From Amycolatopsis regifaucium (GTDB taxonomy: Bacteria > Actinomycetota > Actinomycetes > Mycobacteriales > Pseudonocardiaceae): a stretch of DNA of 64,000 bases. Below the pieces are notes generated by a model. It was not told where the DNA came from. It saw only the letters and a program-made list of their open reading frames with translations, and did no database searches. This document shows positions 1 through 8,237 of this stretch, piece by piece. The stretch lies in contig NZ_LQCI01000009.1 of the NCBI RefSeq assembly GCF_001613935.1, positions 276,821-340,820 of the forward strand, read 5' to 3'. How positions within the stretch are numbered: position 1 is the stretch's first letter; the number at the start of each line of letters is the position of its first letter. The position numbers and the translations under genes are program-made.

Positions 1-644
1 TCGTCCGGCGTCGCCTGGAGGTGGCCGATCGCGGCGCGGTAGCGGATCGCGTCATAGGGCCCGGCCGCCGCGTGAGTCAGGCCCAGCGGGGTGAACAGGT
101 GGTCACGCAGGCACTCGTCGTAGGACTTGCCGCGCAGGACCTCGATGATCCTGCCGAGCACGCAGTATCCGGCGTTGTTGTAGGAGAACATCTCTCCGGG
201 GCCGAACAGCTGGGGAACGTCGGACAACGTAGCCACGAGCTTCGCGACGCAGTCGTCTCCCTGACCGGTGTCGGTGAAGATGTCCCCTTCGAAGCCGGAG
301 GTGTGACAGGTCAGCTGCCGCACAGTGATCCGCGACGCGGCGTCTTCGTCGGAGAGGACGAACTCGGGAAGGTAGGAGCGCACCGGCTCGTCGAGGTCCA
401 GTCGCCCCTCGTCGACGAGCTGCATCGCGAGGGTGGTCGTCCACACCTTGGTGATCGAGCCGATCTGGAAGACGGAGTCCACAGTGGACTCGACGCCGGT
501 GCTCTTGTTCAGCACGCCGGCCGCGTGGTCGACGACCTCACCGTTGGCGAAGACCGCGATCGCCGCACCGGGTACCTGGTGTTCGGCCAGCAGGGCCGGA
601 AGGTTCTGTTCGAGCCAGACATCGATTTCGGAAAGTTTCGACAT
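1..644 (-). CDS. Serine hydrolase of the class C beta-lactamase/DD-peptidase family (3' end outside window)
   Basis: The visible 214 residues start MSKLSEIDVWLEQ and carry the two N-terminal hallmarks of the beta-lactamase (Pfam Beta-lactamase, class C/EstB/DD-peptidase) fold: SITK, the S-x-x-K nucleophile motif, near residue 64, and YNN, the Y-x-N motif, near residue 147. No signal peptide or lipobox is seen, so it is probably cytosolic or an esterase-type member rather than a true periplasmic beta-lactamase. The ATG at 644 is the only sensible start. The gene runs off the left edge, so the third motif (KTG/HxG) cannot be checked. It is transcribed in the same direction as the class A-like enzyme upstream but 121 bases separate them. 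Substrate is unknown. Confidence 0.88.
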   Translation of the reverse strand, partial: MSKLSEIDVWLEQNLPALLAEHQVPGAAIAVFANGEVVDHAAGVLNKSTGVESTVDSVFQIGSITKVWTTTLAMQLVDEGRLDLDEPVRSYLPEFVLSDEDAASRITVRQLTCHTSGFEGDIFTDTGQGDDCVAKLVATLSDVPQLFGPGEMFSYNNAGYCVLGRIIEVLRGKSYDECLRDHLFTPLGLTHAAAGPYDAIRYRAAIGHLQATPD

Positions 645-765
645 GGGCGTCCTCGTCCGTGGAAAGGTGTGGTCCGGCGGTTCCCGGAATGCTAGGACGG
701 TGACGGGCGTCACCGGTTCGTGCGGGACGACGAGAGCGGCGGGAAAATTCATCCGCGCCGACGAA

Positions 766-1677
766 TCATTCGCTTCCGGTCCCCGGAAGCCTGAGCCATT
801 CGACCGCCCGCGCCGCGGCGAAACCGATGAACGCGTCCCGCTCCGGCACTCGCGACCGCCCGTCGACGGCGTCGGTGAAAATCCCTACCGCGTAACGGCC
901 CCCATCCGGGTACTCGACAACACCGACTTCGTTACGCACCGACGGCAGCGTCCCGGTCTTGCCGCTCACGCGGATCCCGTCGTCCGGGAACCCGGATCGC
1001 AGCCGGTGCGGCCACACCTGGAGTTCCAGCCAGCGCCGGACGTCCGCGCACGCGGCGGGCGACGCCGCCTCGTCACGCCAGATCAGCGTGAGCAGCCGGG
1101 TGATCTCCTCGGCGGTCGTGGCGCAGGTGTGCGCCGGTTGCAGCGCGCGCAACGCGGTGAGCTTCTCCATCGGAAGCTCCGCCAGCAACCTTTCGTCGTC
1201 TTCGTAGGAAATCCCGAGGTCCTCGCCGATGCCGCCGAGGATCTCACCGCAGTCCTGCGACACGATGGTGTGCTCGAAACCGAGTCGCCGCAAGGTTTCC
1301 CCGGTCGCTTCCGGCCCGACGCGGTCGAGAATCAGATCCGTGGCGACGTTGTCACTGATCCCGATCATCAGGATCGCGAGATCGTGCCAGGACATCGTCA
1401 CCTCGTGCCGGAACGTCGCCAGTCCGTACGGGCTCGGCGTGGGATGCCCCGGGACGACAGTGATCCGCTCGCCGAGGTCGAGTTCGCCTTCGGCGGCCTG
1501 CCTGGCCAGCTCCAGCGCGACCGGCACCTTGAACACCGACGCCGTGACGACCGGGGTGTCCGCGTCGATGCCGATCCGCCGCGTGCCGTCGATCTCGGCC
1601 GCGTGCAACCGGACGCGAACCCCCACCTCCTCGGCACGGTCGTTGATCGTTTCGACGACTTCGGACGCGGTGGGCAT
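766..1677 (-). CDS. Class A beta-lactamase-like serine hydrolase, no signal peptide
   Basis: The 303-residue product has the class A beta-lactamase triad of motifs: S47-V-F-K50 (nucleophile), S108-D109-N110 and K240-T241-G242. The usual omega-loop E-x-x-L-N is not obvious, so real beta-lactam hydrolysis is uncertain. There is no export signal, which is unusual for a protective beta-lactamase; many actinobacterial paralogues like this are annotated only as Beta-lactamase2 family serine hydrolases. I chose the ATG at 1677 because AGGAG lies a few bases upstream and because homology starts there; a longer reading to 1860 would run through an inverted repeat. It follows in the same direction as the neighbouring serine hydrolase but probably has its own promoter. 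Confidence 0.88.
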   Translation of the reverse strand: MPTASEVVETINDRAEEVGVRVRLHAAEIDGTRRIGIDADTPVVTASVFKVPVALELARQAAEGELDLGERITVVPGHPTPSPYGLATFRHEVTMSWHDLAILMIGISDNVATDLILDRVGPEATGETLRRLGFEHTIVSQDCGEILGGIGEDLGISYEDDERLLAELPMEKLTALRALQPAHTCATTAEEITRLLTLIWRDEAASPAACADVRRWLELQVWPHRLRSGFPDDGIRVSGKTGTLPSVRNEVGVVEYPDGGRYAVGIFTDAVDGRSRVPERDAFIGFAAARAVEWLRLPGTGSE

Positions 1678-1733
1678 GGCGCTCCTGTCTGAGGGTGGGG
1701 GGAGGGCGCAGGTGACGGACGGGCTGGGTTGGT

Positions 1734-1865
1734 CGTGAGTGGCGATTCGGGTGCTAACCAAGGGTTGGTTACCCACTGGTGTGGGGGCGGGTGCGGGTTG
1801 CCGGTCGGCACGAGCTTGATCAAGGTGTGAAACGGGCGGCGGTCTCACCCGAATCGCCACTCACG
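1734..1865. repeat. 20-bp perfect inverted repeat pair enclosing about 92 bp
   Basis: The left arm cgtgagtggcgattcgggtg (1734-1753) is exactly complementary to 1846-1865. Inside lies a second hairpin, TAACCA and TGGTTA around 1755-1771. It occupies nearly all of the gap between the beta-lactamase-like gene and the MFS gene. It has no T-run and the arms are far apart, so it looks more like a small non-coding mobile or REP-like element than a terminator. I have the impression that similar sequences recur in Amycolatopsis genomes, but cannot test that here. Confidence 0.7.
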
Positions 1866-1887
1866 GCCACCTGTACCGAAGGTCCGT

Positions 1888-3147
1888 CTACTTAGGACTT
1901 TCCGTGGAGAAGGTGAACTGCTCGGGCGTCTGCGGTACCCAGAACGCCATCACGGCGGTGATCAGGGTGGTGCCGATGAGGAAACCGAACGCGGCGGTGT
2001 AGGAGAAGGTGTCCGCGAGCCAGCCCATCGCGACCGGGGCGACCGCGCCGGCCACCTGGCCGCCGAAGTTCATCACCCCCATGCCGATCCCGGTGACCGC
2101 CGTGGGAAGCACCCGCAGCGGAAGGCCGAAGACGGCCATCGTCGCCATGCCGAAGACCGCGAGGGCGAGCGTCTCGTAGAGGGTGAATTCGGCTGTGCTG
2201 TCCGCGTTCACCATGAGCGTCAGCAGCACCACGGTCACCATCGCGATGGACCCGAGGTACCAGCGGCCGTGGTCGTGGAAGTATCGGTCGAACAGCCAGC
2301 CGCCGAGGATGGTCGTGCCGATGCTCACCAGCATCGGGATCGCGGCGAGTACCCCGGTCTGGCTCAACGACAGCCCCCGCGACTCCAGCAGGTAGCTGGG
2401 CACCCAGGTGATCATCCCGTAGTTGAGCATGTTGGTGACGCAGAACAGCAGGGTGAACTTCCAGATCACCGGGGATTTCAGCACCTGCTTGCGGGACACC
2501 TCAGGCGTCTTCGCCTCGTCGAGGGGGAGACTGCTGAGCGACTTCGGCAGAGCCTTGGGCAGGATCGCCCAGACCACGACGCCGATCAGCGCGCCGATCC
2601 CCGCCATCCAGAAGAAGGTGTGCCGCCAGCCGATGGCCATCAGCAACGGCCCGACGATCAACGGCGCCAGCCCCGCGCCGATGCCGCCCGCTGAAAGCAT
2701 CACGCCGGTGACGGTCGCCCGGTTGGCGGGAGTCGTCCGCTCCGCGATCGCCTTGAACGACGCTGCCGGGAAAAGTCCTTGGCACACCCCGAAAAGCCCG
2801 CGGACCACGAGCAGCATCCCGAAGGTGCCCGCCATCCCGGTCATCGCGGTGAACACCGACCAGAGCAGCAACGTGACCAGCATCGGACCACGGGAGCCGT
2901 AGCGGTCGGCGAGGAAGCCGGCCGGGATCTGGCAGATCATGTAGACCAGGGCGAACACGGTCACGAGCCAGCCCTGCTGGGTCTTGCTGAGGTCGAACTC
3001 GGCGCCGATCATCGGCAGCGCCATCCCGATGGAGAACCGATCGATGTAGTCGACCGACCAGGCGAACACCATCACCACCATGGTGATGACCGCCGTCCGG
3101 TTGATCCGCCGCGCCGTCCAGGTGTCCTCGTTGACCACTGTCGCCAT
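1888..3147 (-). CDS. MFS permease, anion:cation symporter type
   Basis: This 419-residue protein has twelve predicted membrane segments and the typical ACS-family N-terminus: VDYIDRFSIGMALP in helix 1, then QIPAGFLADRYGSR containing the loop 2-3 signature. ACS members take up organic anions such as sugar acids and acylated amino acids. The start at ATG 3147 follows AGGCG and matches family length; a reading open further upstream crosses the PucR gene in another frame and is not real. Its place beside a PucR regulator and the D-aminoacylase/racemase operon suggests it imports an N-acyl amino acid or related anion, but that is inference from position only. Confidence 0.9.
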   Translation of the reverse strand: MATVVNEDTWTARRINRTAVITMVVMVFAWSVDYIDRFSIGMALPMIGAEFDLSKTQQGWLVTVFALVYMICQIPAGFLADRYGSRGPMLVTLLLWSVFTAMTGMAGTFGMLLVVRGLFGVCQGLFPAASFKAIAERTTPANRATVTGVMLSAGGIGAGLAPLIVGPLLMAIGWRHTFFWMAGIGALIGVVVWAILPKALPKSLSSLPLDEAKTPEVSRKQVLKSPVIWKFTLLFCVTNMLNYGMITWVPSYLLESRGLSLSQTGVLAAIPMLVSIGTTILGGWLFDRYFHDHGRWYLGSIAMVTVVLLTLMVNADSTAEFTLYETLALAVFGMATMAVFGLPLRVLPTAVTGIGMGVMNFGGQVAGAVAPVAMGWLADTFSYTAAFGFLIGTTLITAVMAFWVPQTPEQFTFSTESPK

Positions 3148-3325
3148 CACGCCTCCGCCGAAACCGTTGGGAGAGAAGGAGAACGACGCACGCTGTCGGG
3201 ACCGGATGCCGTCTCCGGTGTCGCGCCGATCACTTATTTTGAACAGCGGGTGAGCGGGAGAGTTGGTTCGATCCCACGAACATCCGGCGGGCTTTCCGGC
3301 CGGGATGACCAACCTCGGCCGGAGG

Positions 3326-4999
3326 TCAAGACCCTTCGATGGCGGGCGGCCCCGTCCGCGCGTCGCGAGGCAGCAGCCGCAGTTGCAGCATGGCGGCGAA
3401 CCGCTCCCCCGCGTCGTCGAGGTCGATCTCGCCGACCTCGGCCAGCCGTCGCAACCGGTAGCGGAAAGTGTTGGGGTGGACGTAGGCCGCGGCCGACGCG
3501 GCACCGATGTCCCCGAACGCGTCCAGCCAGCACCTGAGGGTGTGCACCAGCTGCGACTGATGCTGGGCGTCGTAGGCGAGCAGCCGCGCGACGGGCCCGG
3601 TCGCGACGTCTCCCCTCGCCGCGGCCAGGTCGGCCAGCTCCAGCATGAGCGCGTCGACGTGGACGTCCTCCACGGTCGCGACGCGTTTGGCGCCGCCGTT
3701 GGTGAGCAGCACCCGCAACGCGCGGTCGGCGCCGTCCCGCGAGGCACGCAGGCCGGAGCCGTCGAGCGCGAGCGGTCCGATGCCGATCGCGGCCGCCGCC
3801 CGGCGTCCGGTGCGCTCCAGGAAGGTCGACGCGACCCGGATCGAGCGCTCCTGACAGTCGGCTTGGCTGCCCGGCATCGGGACGATGCCGTAGGCGACGT
3901 CGCCGACGAGGGCGACGGCGGAGCGTGGCTGGACGGCGCTGAGGTGCATGGCGAGCGCGTCGGCGACCCGCTGGCGGTCCGCGACCAGCCGGAGATCGTC
4001 GTCCGGGCTCGGCGCCCCGAGCAGGCCCATCGCGAGCACGATCGACGGCTGGCCGAGCAGACCGAGCCGGGCGATGGCCTCCGGTGCGGCGGCACCGCCT
4101 TCGAGCGCGGTGCTCACCAGGTCCGCGCGCAGCCGTCGTTCGACGTCGGCGCCCGCACGCAGCCGGAGCATGTGCAACGCGACGAGTTTGGCGGCGTCGA
4201 TCAGTGCCTGGGTCCGTTCCTCGCTGAGCGGTTCCCGGATCGCCGCCCAGATCGACCCCAGGACCTCGTCGCCGGCGCGGACGGCGAGCGCCACGCGCGG
4301 GATCACGATCTCGTGCGCGTCGTAGCGTTGCGGGTCGACGTACACGGGCGTGTGCTCGCGGTACAGCTTCTCGAAGATGCCGTCCCGTTCGAGGTTGCGG
4401 GTGAACCGCTCCGGTACCTGCCTGCCGAGGATGGTCTCGACCCGCGATGGGTCCGCTTCGTCCTGGCGCCCGGAGAAGGCGAGGACCCGTGAGTTGCGGT
4501 CCTCGATGGTCACCGGCGCGTCGAGCAGCGCGGCGATGGCGTTGGCGAGGGCGAAAAGATCACCCGAGGGCATTCCGCCGAGCGTCTGTGGTGAGACCTC
4601 GCCGACGTCGCCCTCCGCGAGCAAGGTCCTCAGCATCGCGGCGAGCTGGGCCCACGAAGCGCCGCTGGCGAGGCCGAGCAGGGCGACCCCGGTCGAGTCA
4701 GCGACGCGCCGGAGTTCCGGCGTCGGGGTGACGGGAGACCGGACGACGAGCGCCGCCGCACCCCTCGCACCCACGTCGTGCAGAAGGCGGACGACCTCGT
4801 CGTGCTCCCGCACCCCGACGCCGAGCACGACGGCGGAGGCGGGAAATTCCGACTCGTCGTGCGGATCGTGGATGACCACCCCGCCGAGCTGCTTGCGGGT
4901 GGTCCTGCCGACCGCGACCGGCTCCAGGAGCACGTCCCCGAGGTCTTCGAGGACGCGTCCCAAACTCGTATGCGGCTTACTGGGCACCGGTGTCAGCAC
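3326..4999 (-). CDS. PucR/CdaR-type transcriptional regulator
   Basis: The 557-residue protein has an N-terminal sensory region (about 1-280), a central GGDEF-like PucR/CdaR segment and a C-terminal PucR-type helix-turn-helix around residues 490-545, recognisable from YVHPNTFRYRLRRLAEVGEIDL. This family activates purine, amino acid and amide catabolic genes in response to a substrate. It lies between the racemase operon and the MFS gene, all in the same direction. A palindrome 65-84 bases upstream of its start resembles one upstream of the D-aminoacylase gene, so autoregulation together with control of the operon is likely. The ATG at 4999 gives a normal N-terminus. Confidence 0.9.
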   Translation of the reverse strand: MLTPVPSKPHTSLGRVLEDLGDVLLEPVAVGRTTRKQLGGVVIHDPHDESEFPASAVVLGVGVREHDEVVRLLHDVGARGAAALVVRSPVTPTPELRRVADSTGVALLGLASGASWAQLAAMLRTLLAEGDVGEVSPQTLGGMPSGDLFALANAIAALLDAPVTIEDRNSRVLAFSGRQDEADPSRVETILGRQVPERFTRNLERDGIFEKLYREHTPVYVDPQRYDAHEIVIPRVALAVRAGDEVLGSIWAAIREPLSEERTQALIDAAKLVALHMLRLRAGADVERRLRADLVSTALEGGAAAPEAIARLGLLGQPSIVLAMGLLGAPSPDDDLRLVADRQRVADALAMHLSAVQPRSAVALVGDVAYGIVPMPGSQADCQERSIRVASTFLERTGRRAAAAIGIGPLALDGSGLRASRDGADRALRVLLTNGGAKRVATVEDVHVDALMLELADLAAARGDVATGPVARLLAYDAQHQSQLVHTLRCWLDAFGDIGAASAAAYVHPNTFRYRLRRLAEVGEIDLDDAGERFAAMLQLRLLPRDARTGPPAIEGS

Positions 5000-5063
5000 C
5001 CCCCGAAGTTAAACCCGGCCTCCCCGAACCGACTGGTTCGATCCGACCAAATCTAGCCCCGGA

Positions 5064-5083
5064 ATTCGTAGCACGCTACGAAT
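5064..5083. promoter_or_regulatory. Palindrome upstream of pucR, candidate operator (site 1)
   Basis: ATTCGTAGC and GCTACGAAT are perfect 9-base arms around AC. The site overlaps the stop codon of the racemase gene and sits 65-84 bases before the PucR start. A related site (16 of 20 identical) lies at 9769-9788. A second small inverted repeat, CGAACC and GGTTCG, is at 5025-5040. Confidence 0.55.
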
Positions 5084-6182
5084 CTATCCACGTTTTCGTT
5101 CTCGTGACCTCATCCAGCAGGTCTGGAATCGGAGTCACCCCGAGGCCCGGGCCGGTCGGCACCGGCAGGTGACCGGATTCGAGCACGAACGGCTCGGTGA
5201 TGTCCGTGCGGTAGAACCGGCCGGACGCCGAGGTGTCGCCGGGGAGCGTGAAGCCCGGCAGTGAGGCGAGTGCGACGTTGGCCGCCCGCCCGAGGCCGGT
5301 CTCGATCATCCCGCCGCACCAGACCGCGACCCCGTGCGCCGCGCAGACGTCGTGCACCCGGCGGGCTTCCAGGTAGCCGCCGACCCGGCCCGGTTTGATG
5401 TTGACGATCTGGCAAGCGCCCAGCGTGATCGCGTCGGCGGCGGCCCTCGCCGAAACGATCGACTCGTCGAGGCAGATCGGCGTCCGGATGCGCTTGGCCA
5501 GTTCGGCGTGCCCGAGGACGTCCTCCTCCTCGAGCGGCTGCTCGATCAAGAGGAGGTCGAACGGGTCCAGCCTGGCCAGCAGTGGCGCGTCACCGAGGGT
5601 GTACGCGGTGTTCGCGTCCACCTGCAGCAACACGTCGTCACCGAAGCGCTCCCGCACCTGGCGGACGGGCTCGACGTCCCAGCCGGGTTCGATCTTCAGC
5701 TTGATGCGCACGTAGCCCTCGTCGAGGTATCCGCCGACGACGTCGAGCAGCTGCGGAAGGGAGTCCATGATGCCGACCGACACCCCGCAGGCGACGAAGT
5801 CGCGAGTGGAGCCCAGCTCGGCGGCGAAGGACCGGTCGTGCGCCCGGAGTTCGGCGTCGAGCACCGCCATCTCCAGCGCGGCCTTCGCCATCCGGTGCCC
5901 CTTGAACTTCGCCAGCAGCGGCGTCACCTTGTGCGCGGTGAGGTCATCGGCGGCCAGCAATGCCGGGATCAGATGGTTCCGCAGCACGTGTTCGGCGGCG
6001 TCGTTGTACTCCGACGAGTAGAGCGGCGCCTCCATCGCCACGCATTCGCCCCAGCCCTCGCCTGCCGGGGTCACCGCGCGGACGAGCAGCAGCTCCCGCT
6101 CGGCCTGCGTCCCGAACGACGTCCGGAACGGGGCCACGAGCGGCATCCGGACCCGGCGCAGTTCCACACCGCTGAGTTTCAC
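5076..6182 (-). CDS. N-acylamino acid / N-succinylamino acid racemase (enolase superfamily, OSBS-like)
   Basis: The 368-residue product belongs to the NSAR/OSBS branch of the enolase superfamily. It interconverts D- and L-forms of N-acylated, preferably N-succinylated, amino acids and often keeps some o-succinylbenzoate synthase activity. Catalytic and metal residues are in place: the K-x-K pair in RIKLKIEP (about 161-163), D in QVDANTAY, E in LIEQPL, D in CLDES and K in NIKPGRVGG. From memory it is nearly colinear with the Amycolatopsis NAAAR whose structure is known, which is my main reason for naming the genus. I use the GTG at 6182 because it overlaps the preceding acyltransferase stop as GTGA, implying translational coupling. 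Confidence 0.95.
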   Translation of the reverse strand: MKLSGVELRRVRMPLVAPFRTSFGTQAERELLLVRAVTPAGEGWGECVAMEAPLYSSEYNDAAEHVLRNHLIPALLAADDLTAHKVTPLLAKFKGHRMAKAALEMAVLDAELRAHDRSFAAELGSTRDFVACGVSVGIMDSLPQLLDVVGGYLDEGYVRIKLKIEPGWDVEPVRQVRERFGDDVLLQVDANTAYTLGDAPLLARLDPFDLLLIEQPLEEEDVLGHAELAKRIRTPICLDESIVSARAAADAITLGACQIVNIKPGRVGGYLEARRVHDVCAAHGVAVWCGGMIETGLGRAANVALASLPGFTLPGDTSASGRFYRTDITEPFVLESGHLPVPTGPGLGVTPIPDLLDEVTRTKTWIDS

Positions 6183-7063
6183 GACTGCTCCTTCGAGATC
6201 ACGTACCAGCCGGCACGATCGAAACCGGCGACCTTGGCGTTGTCCGCCATCAGTCCGCCGAGGACTTCGCGCAGGGCGACACGCCACGCGTTGCCGCGAC
6301 CGGGATCGGTGCGGCGTAACCGTTCGACGTCGGACGGGACGGCGACGAGCACGGTCGGTGTGTCGGTGGGACCGACGAGCGGACCGCCGTCGGCGTCGAT
6401 CGAGAGCGCCTTGGCCGCGCCCAGTGCGCCCGCGTCGATCAGGACGGGTTCACCGAGGGCGGCGGCGCGGACCTCCGGACTCGCCAGGTCCCAGCCGACC
6501 ATCAGCCGGTCGGTGTCGCCCGAACCGTTGATGCTGTCCTCCATCGGACCGTAGAAGTCGGGCAGGTAGCCGATGGGGCGCGCGCCGAGCTTCCCCAGGT
6601 TGAAATAGGCGTTGCGCCGCACCAGCGGATCGAAGGTCCAGGTGATCACCGAGACGTCCTGAAGCAGTGCCCAACCGCGCTGGTGCAGCTTGAGGGCGTG
6701 GCCGATCCCCCGGCCCACGCCCGCTTTGGCGACCCCGGCGATGTGACTGTGCAGGCTCGCTTTCCCTGGGTTTCCGAAGAAACCGAAGCAGGCGCCCAGG
6801 AGTTCGCCGTGTTCGAACGCGCCCGCGACGTAGTTCCCGGCCGTGGACATCGCCCGGAGCAGCTCCGTGCTCACCGGGCGGGCACCGGGCGCGGACTTCC
6901 AGATCGATTCGAACAGGTCCACGACGGCGGCCAGATCGGCGATTTCGGTGAGTTCGCGGATTTCGACGCCCGAAGCCACGGCCGCGGCCCGAGCGGCGGC
7001 GACGGCTTCGTCGCGCACCTCGGCCGAGGCCAGGCTTTCCGTATTCGTCGCAAGATTCGTCAC
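6179..7063 (-). CDS. GNAT-family acyltransferase, probable D-amino acid N-succinyltransferase
   Basis: The 294-residue protein has a GNAT fold; the acyl-CoA site is suggested by GVGRGIGHALKLHQR (about 112-128), and the N-terminal ELTEIADLAAVVDLFESIW is typical. In Geobacillus and other Gram-positives a GNAT, an NSAR racemase and an M20 hydrolase form a known route that turns D-amino acids irreversibly into L-amino acids: succinylation, racemisation, desuccinylation. All three are adjacent here, so the same role is inferred. The GTG start at 7063 is preceded by AAAGGA; the stop overlaps the racemase start by four bases. The 31-base gap to the M20 gene supports one transcript. Confidence 0.88.
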   Translation of the reverse strand: MTNLATNTESLASAEVRDEAVAAARAAAVASGVEIRELTEIADLAAVVDLFESIWKSAPGARPVSTELLRAMSTAGNYVAGAFEHGELLGACFGFFGNPGKASLHSHIAGVAKAGVGRGIGHALKLHQRGWALLQDVSVITWTFDPLVRRNAYFNLGKLGARPIGYLPDFYGPMEDSINGSGDTDRLMVGWDLASPEVRAAALGEPVLIDAGALGAAKALSIDADGGPLVGPTDTPTVLVAVPSDVERLRRTDPGRGNAWRVALREVLGGLMADNAKVAGFDRAGWYVISKEQS

Positions 7064-7094
7064 GGGACAATCCTTTCCCGGCCCGGTGGCCGAG

Positions 7095-8237
7095 TCACCG
7101 TCGTGCCGTACCAGATTCGCCCGCGGGATTCGTCGCGCCGGACGGACCCCGCTTCGCGAGGACGTTTTCCACGAGTGCGGCCAGCAAGGCGGTGCGCCGC
7201 GGCAGCTCCGCGACGACGACGTGTTCGTGATCCGCGTGAGCTCCGCCGCCGACGGCGCCGAGACCGTCGAGGGTGGGCACCCCCATCCCCGCGGTGTAAT
7301 TGCCGTCCGAGGCGCCGCCGACGGACGCGGCGGTCAGTTCACCGAGACCGAGTTCGTCCGACAGTTGCCGGGCCAGCGCGAACAACTCCGACGAGGAGCC
7401 TTCTTCCAGCGGCGGCCGGTTGATCCCGCCGGTGACCCGGACGACGGCGTCCTCCAGAACCGGGCGGAGGTCTCGCATCGCCCGGTCGACCCGGAGTTGC
7501 TCGGCCTCGTTCCAGACGCGGACGTCGACCTCGACCTTCGCGGCGGCGGGGACGGTGTTGACCGTCGTTCCCGCCGAGACGACGGTGGGGGTCACGCTGG
7601 TCCCGCTTTCCGGGTCGGCGAGCGCGGCCACCGCGAGGATCTGGTGCGCTATCTCGATCCCCGCGTTGACCCCCTTCTCCGGTTCGAGCCCGGCGTGCGC
7701 CGCGCGACCGGTCACCTCGACCTGGTAGTGCGAAACGCCTTTGCGACGGCATTTCAGCGCACCGCCGTCGGCCGAAGCCTCCAGTACGAACGCCGCGTCA
7801 CAGCCCGCCGCCGTTTCCTCGATCAGGGCGCGCGACGACGGCGAGCCGAGCTCCTCGTCTCCGGTGACCAAAATGGACAGTCCGGCGCGATCGGGGACGA
7901 CCGCGGCGGCGTGCAGCGCCATCACCACCCCGGCCTTCATGTCGAAGCAGCCGGGACCGCGCAACACGCCGTCCCGCACGGAAAACGGATGGGTCTCCAG
8001 TGAACCGTGCGGCCACACCGTGTCGTGGTGACCGAGGAGCAGCACGCGCGTCGGCCCGTCACCGAAGCGCCATCGCAGATGGGTGACCCCGTCGATGACG
8101 ATCCGTTCCGGGTCGGCTCCCAGCACCCTCCGGCCCAGCCCCGCGACGACTTCGGCACTGCGGGCCACGGCGTCGTGATCCGACGACGGGGACTCGCAGC
8201 GGACGAGCGTCTCGATGTCGGCGAGCAATTCGCTCAT
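7095..8237 (-). CDS. M20-family metallopeptidase, probable N-succinyl/N-acyl-L-amino acid amidohydrolase
   Basis: This 380-residue zinc hydrolase shows the M20 motifs in order: LLLGHHDTVWPHG with metal-binding HHD, GCFDMKAG, LVTGDEELGSPSS with the catalytic Glu pair, a dimerisation domain beginning RKGVSHYQVEVTGRAAHAG, and a C-terminal HADHEHV. M20 members of the ArgE/DapE/CPG2 type remove acyl groups from amino acids. Beside the NSAR racemase and GNAT it would be the desuccinylating, irreversible step. It starts with ATG at 8237 and overlaps the D-aminoacylase stop by four bases (ATGA). Confidence 0.9.
   Translation of the reverse strand: MSELLADIETLVRCESPSSDHDAVARSAEVVAGLGRRVLGADPERIVIDGVTHLRWRFGDGPTRVLLLGHHDTVWPHGSLETHPFSVRDGVLRGPGCFDMKAGVVMALHAAAVVPDRAGLSILVTGDEELGSPSSRALIEETAAGCDAAFVLEASADGGALKCRRKGVSHYQVEVTGRAAHAGLEPEKGVNAGIEIAHQILAVAALADPESGTSVTPTVVSAGTTVNTVPAAAKVEVDVRVWNEAEQLRVDRAMRDLRPVLEDAVVRVTGGINRPPLEEGSSSELFALARQLSDELGLGELTAASVGGASDGNYTAGMGVPTLDGLGAVGGGAHADHEHVVVAELPRRTALLAALVENVLAKRGPSGATNPAGESGTARR

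Noticed and set aside
3266..3281. GTTCG and CGAAC around ATCCCA as a third PucR site before the MFS gene
   Set aside because: The spacing between half-sites differs from the two good sites, so it is not convincing.
3261..3285. GGTTCGATCCC resembling a tRNA T-arm
   Set aside because: No acceptor stem, anticodon arm or D-arm can be built around it; it is upstream sequence of the MFS gene.
1888..4095. A 735-codon open frame that would fuse extra residues to the MFS protein
   Set aside because: The added N-terminus is Arg/Ser/Pro-rich and antiparallel in frame to the real PucR gene; homology and a start codon place the MFS start at 3147.
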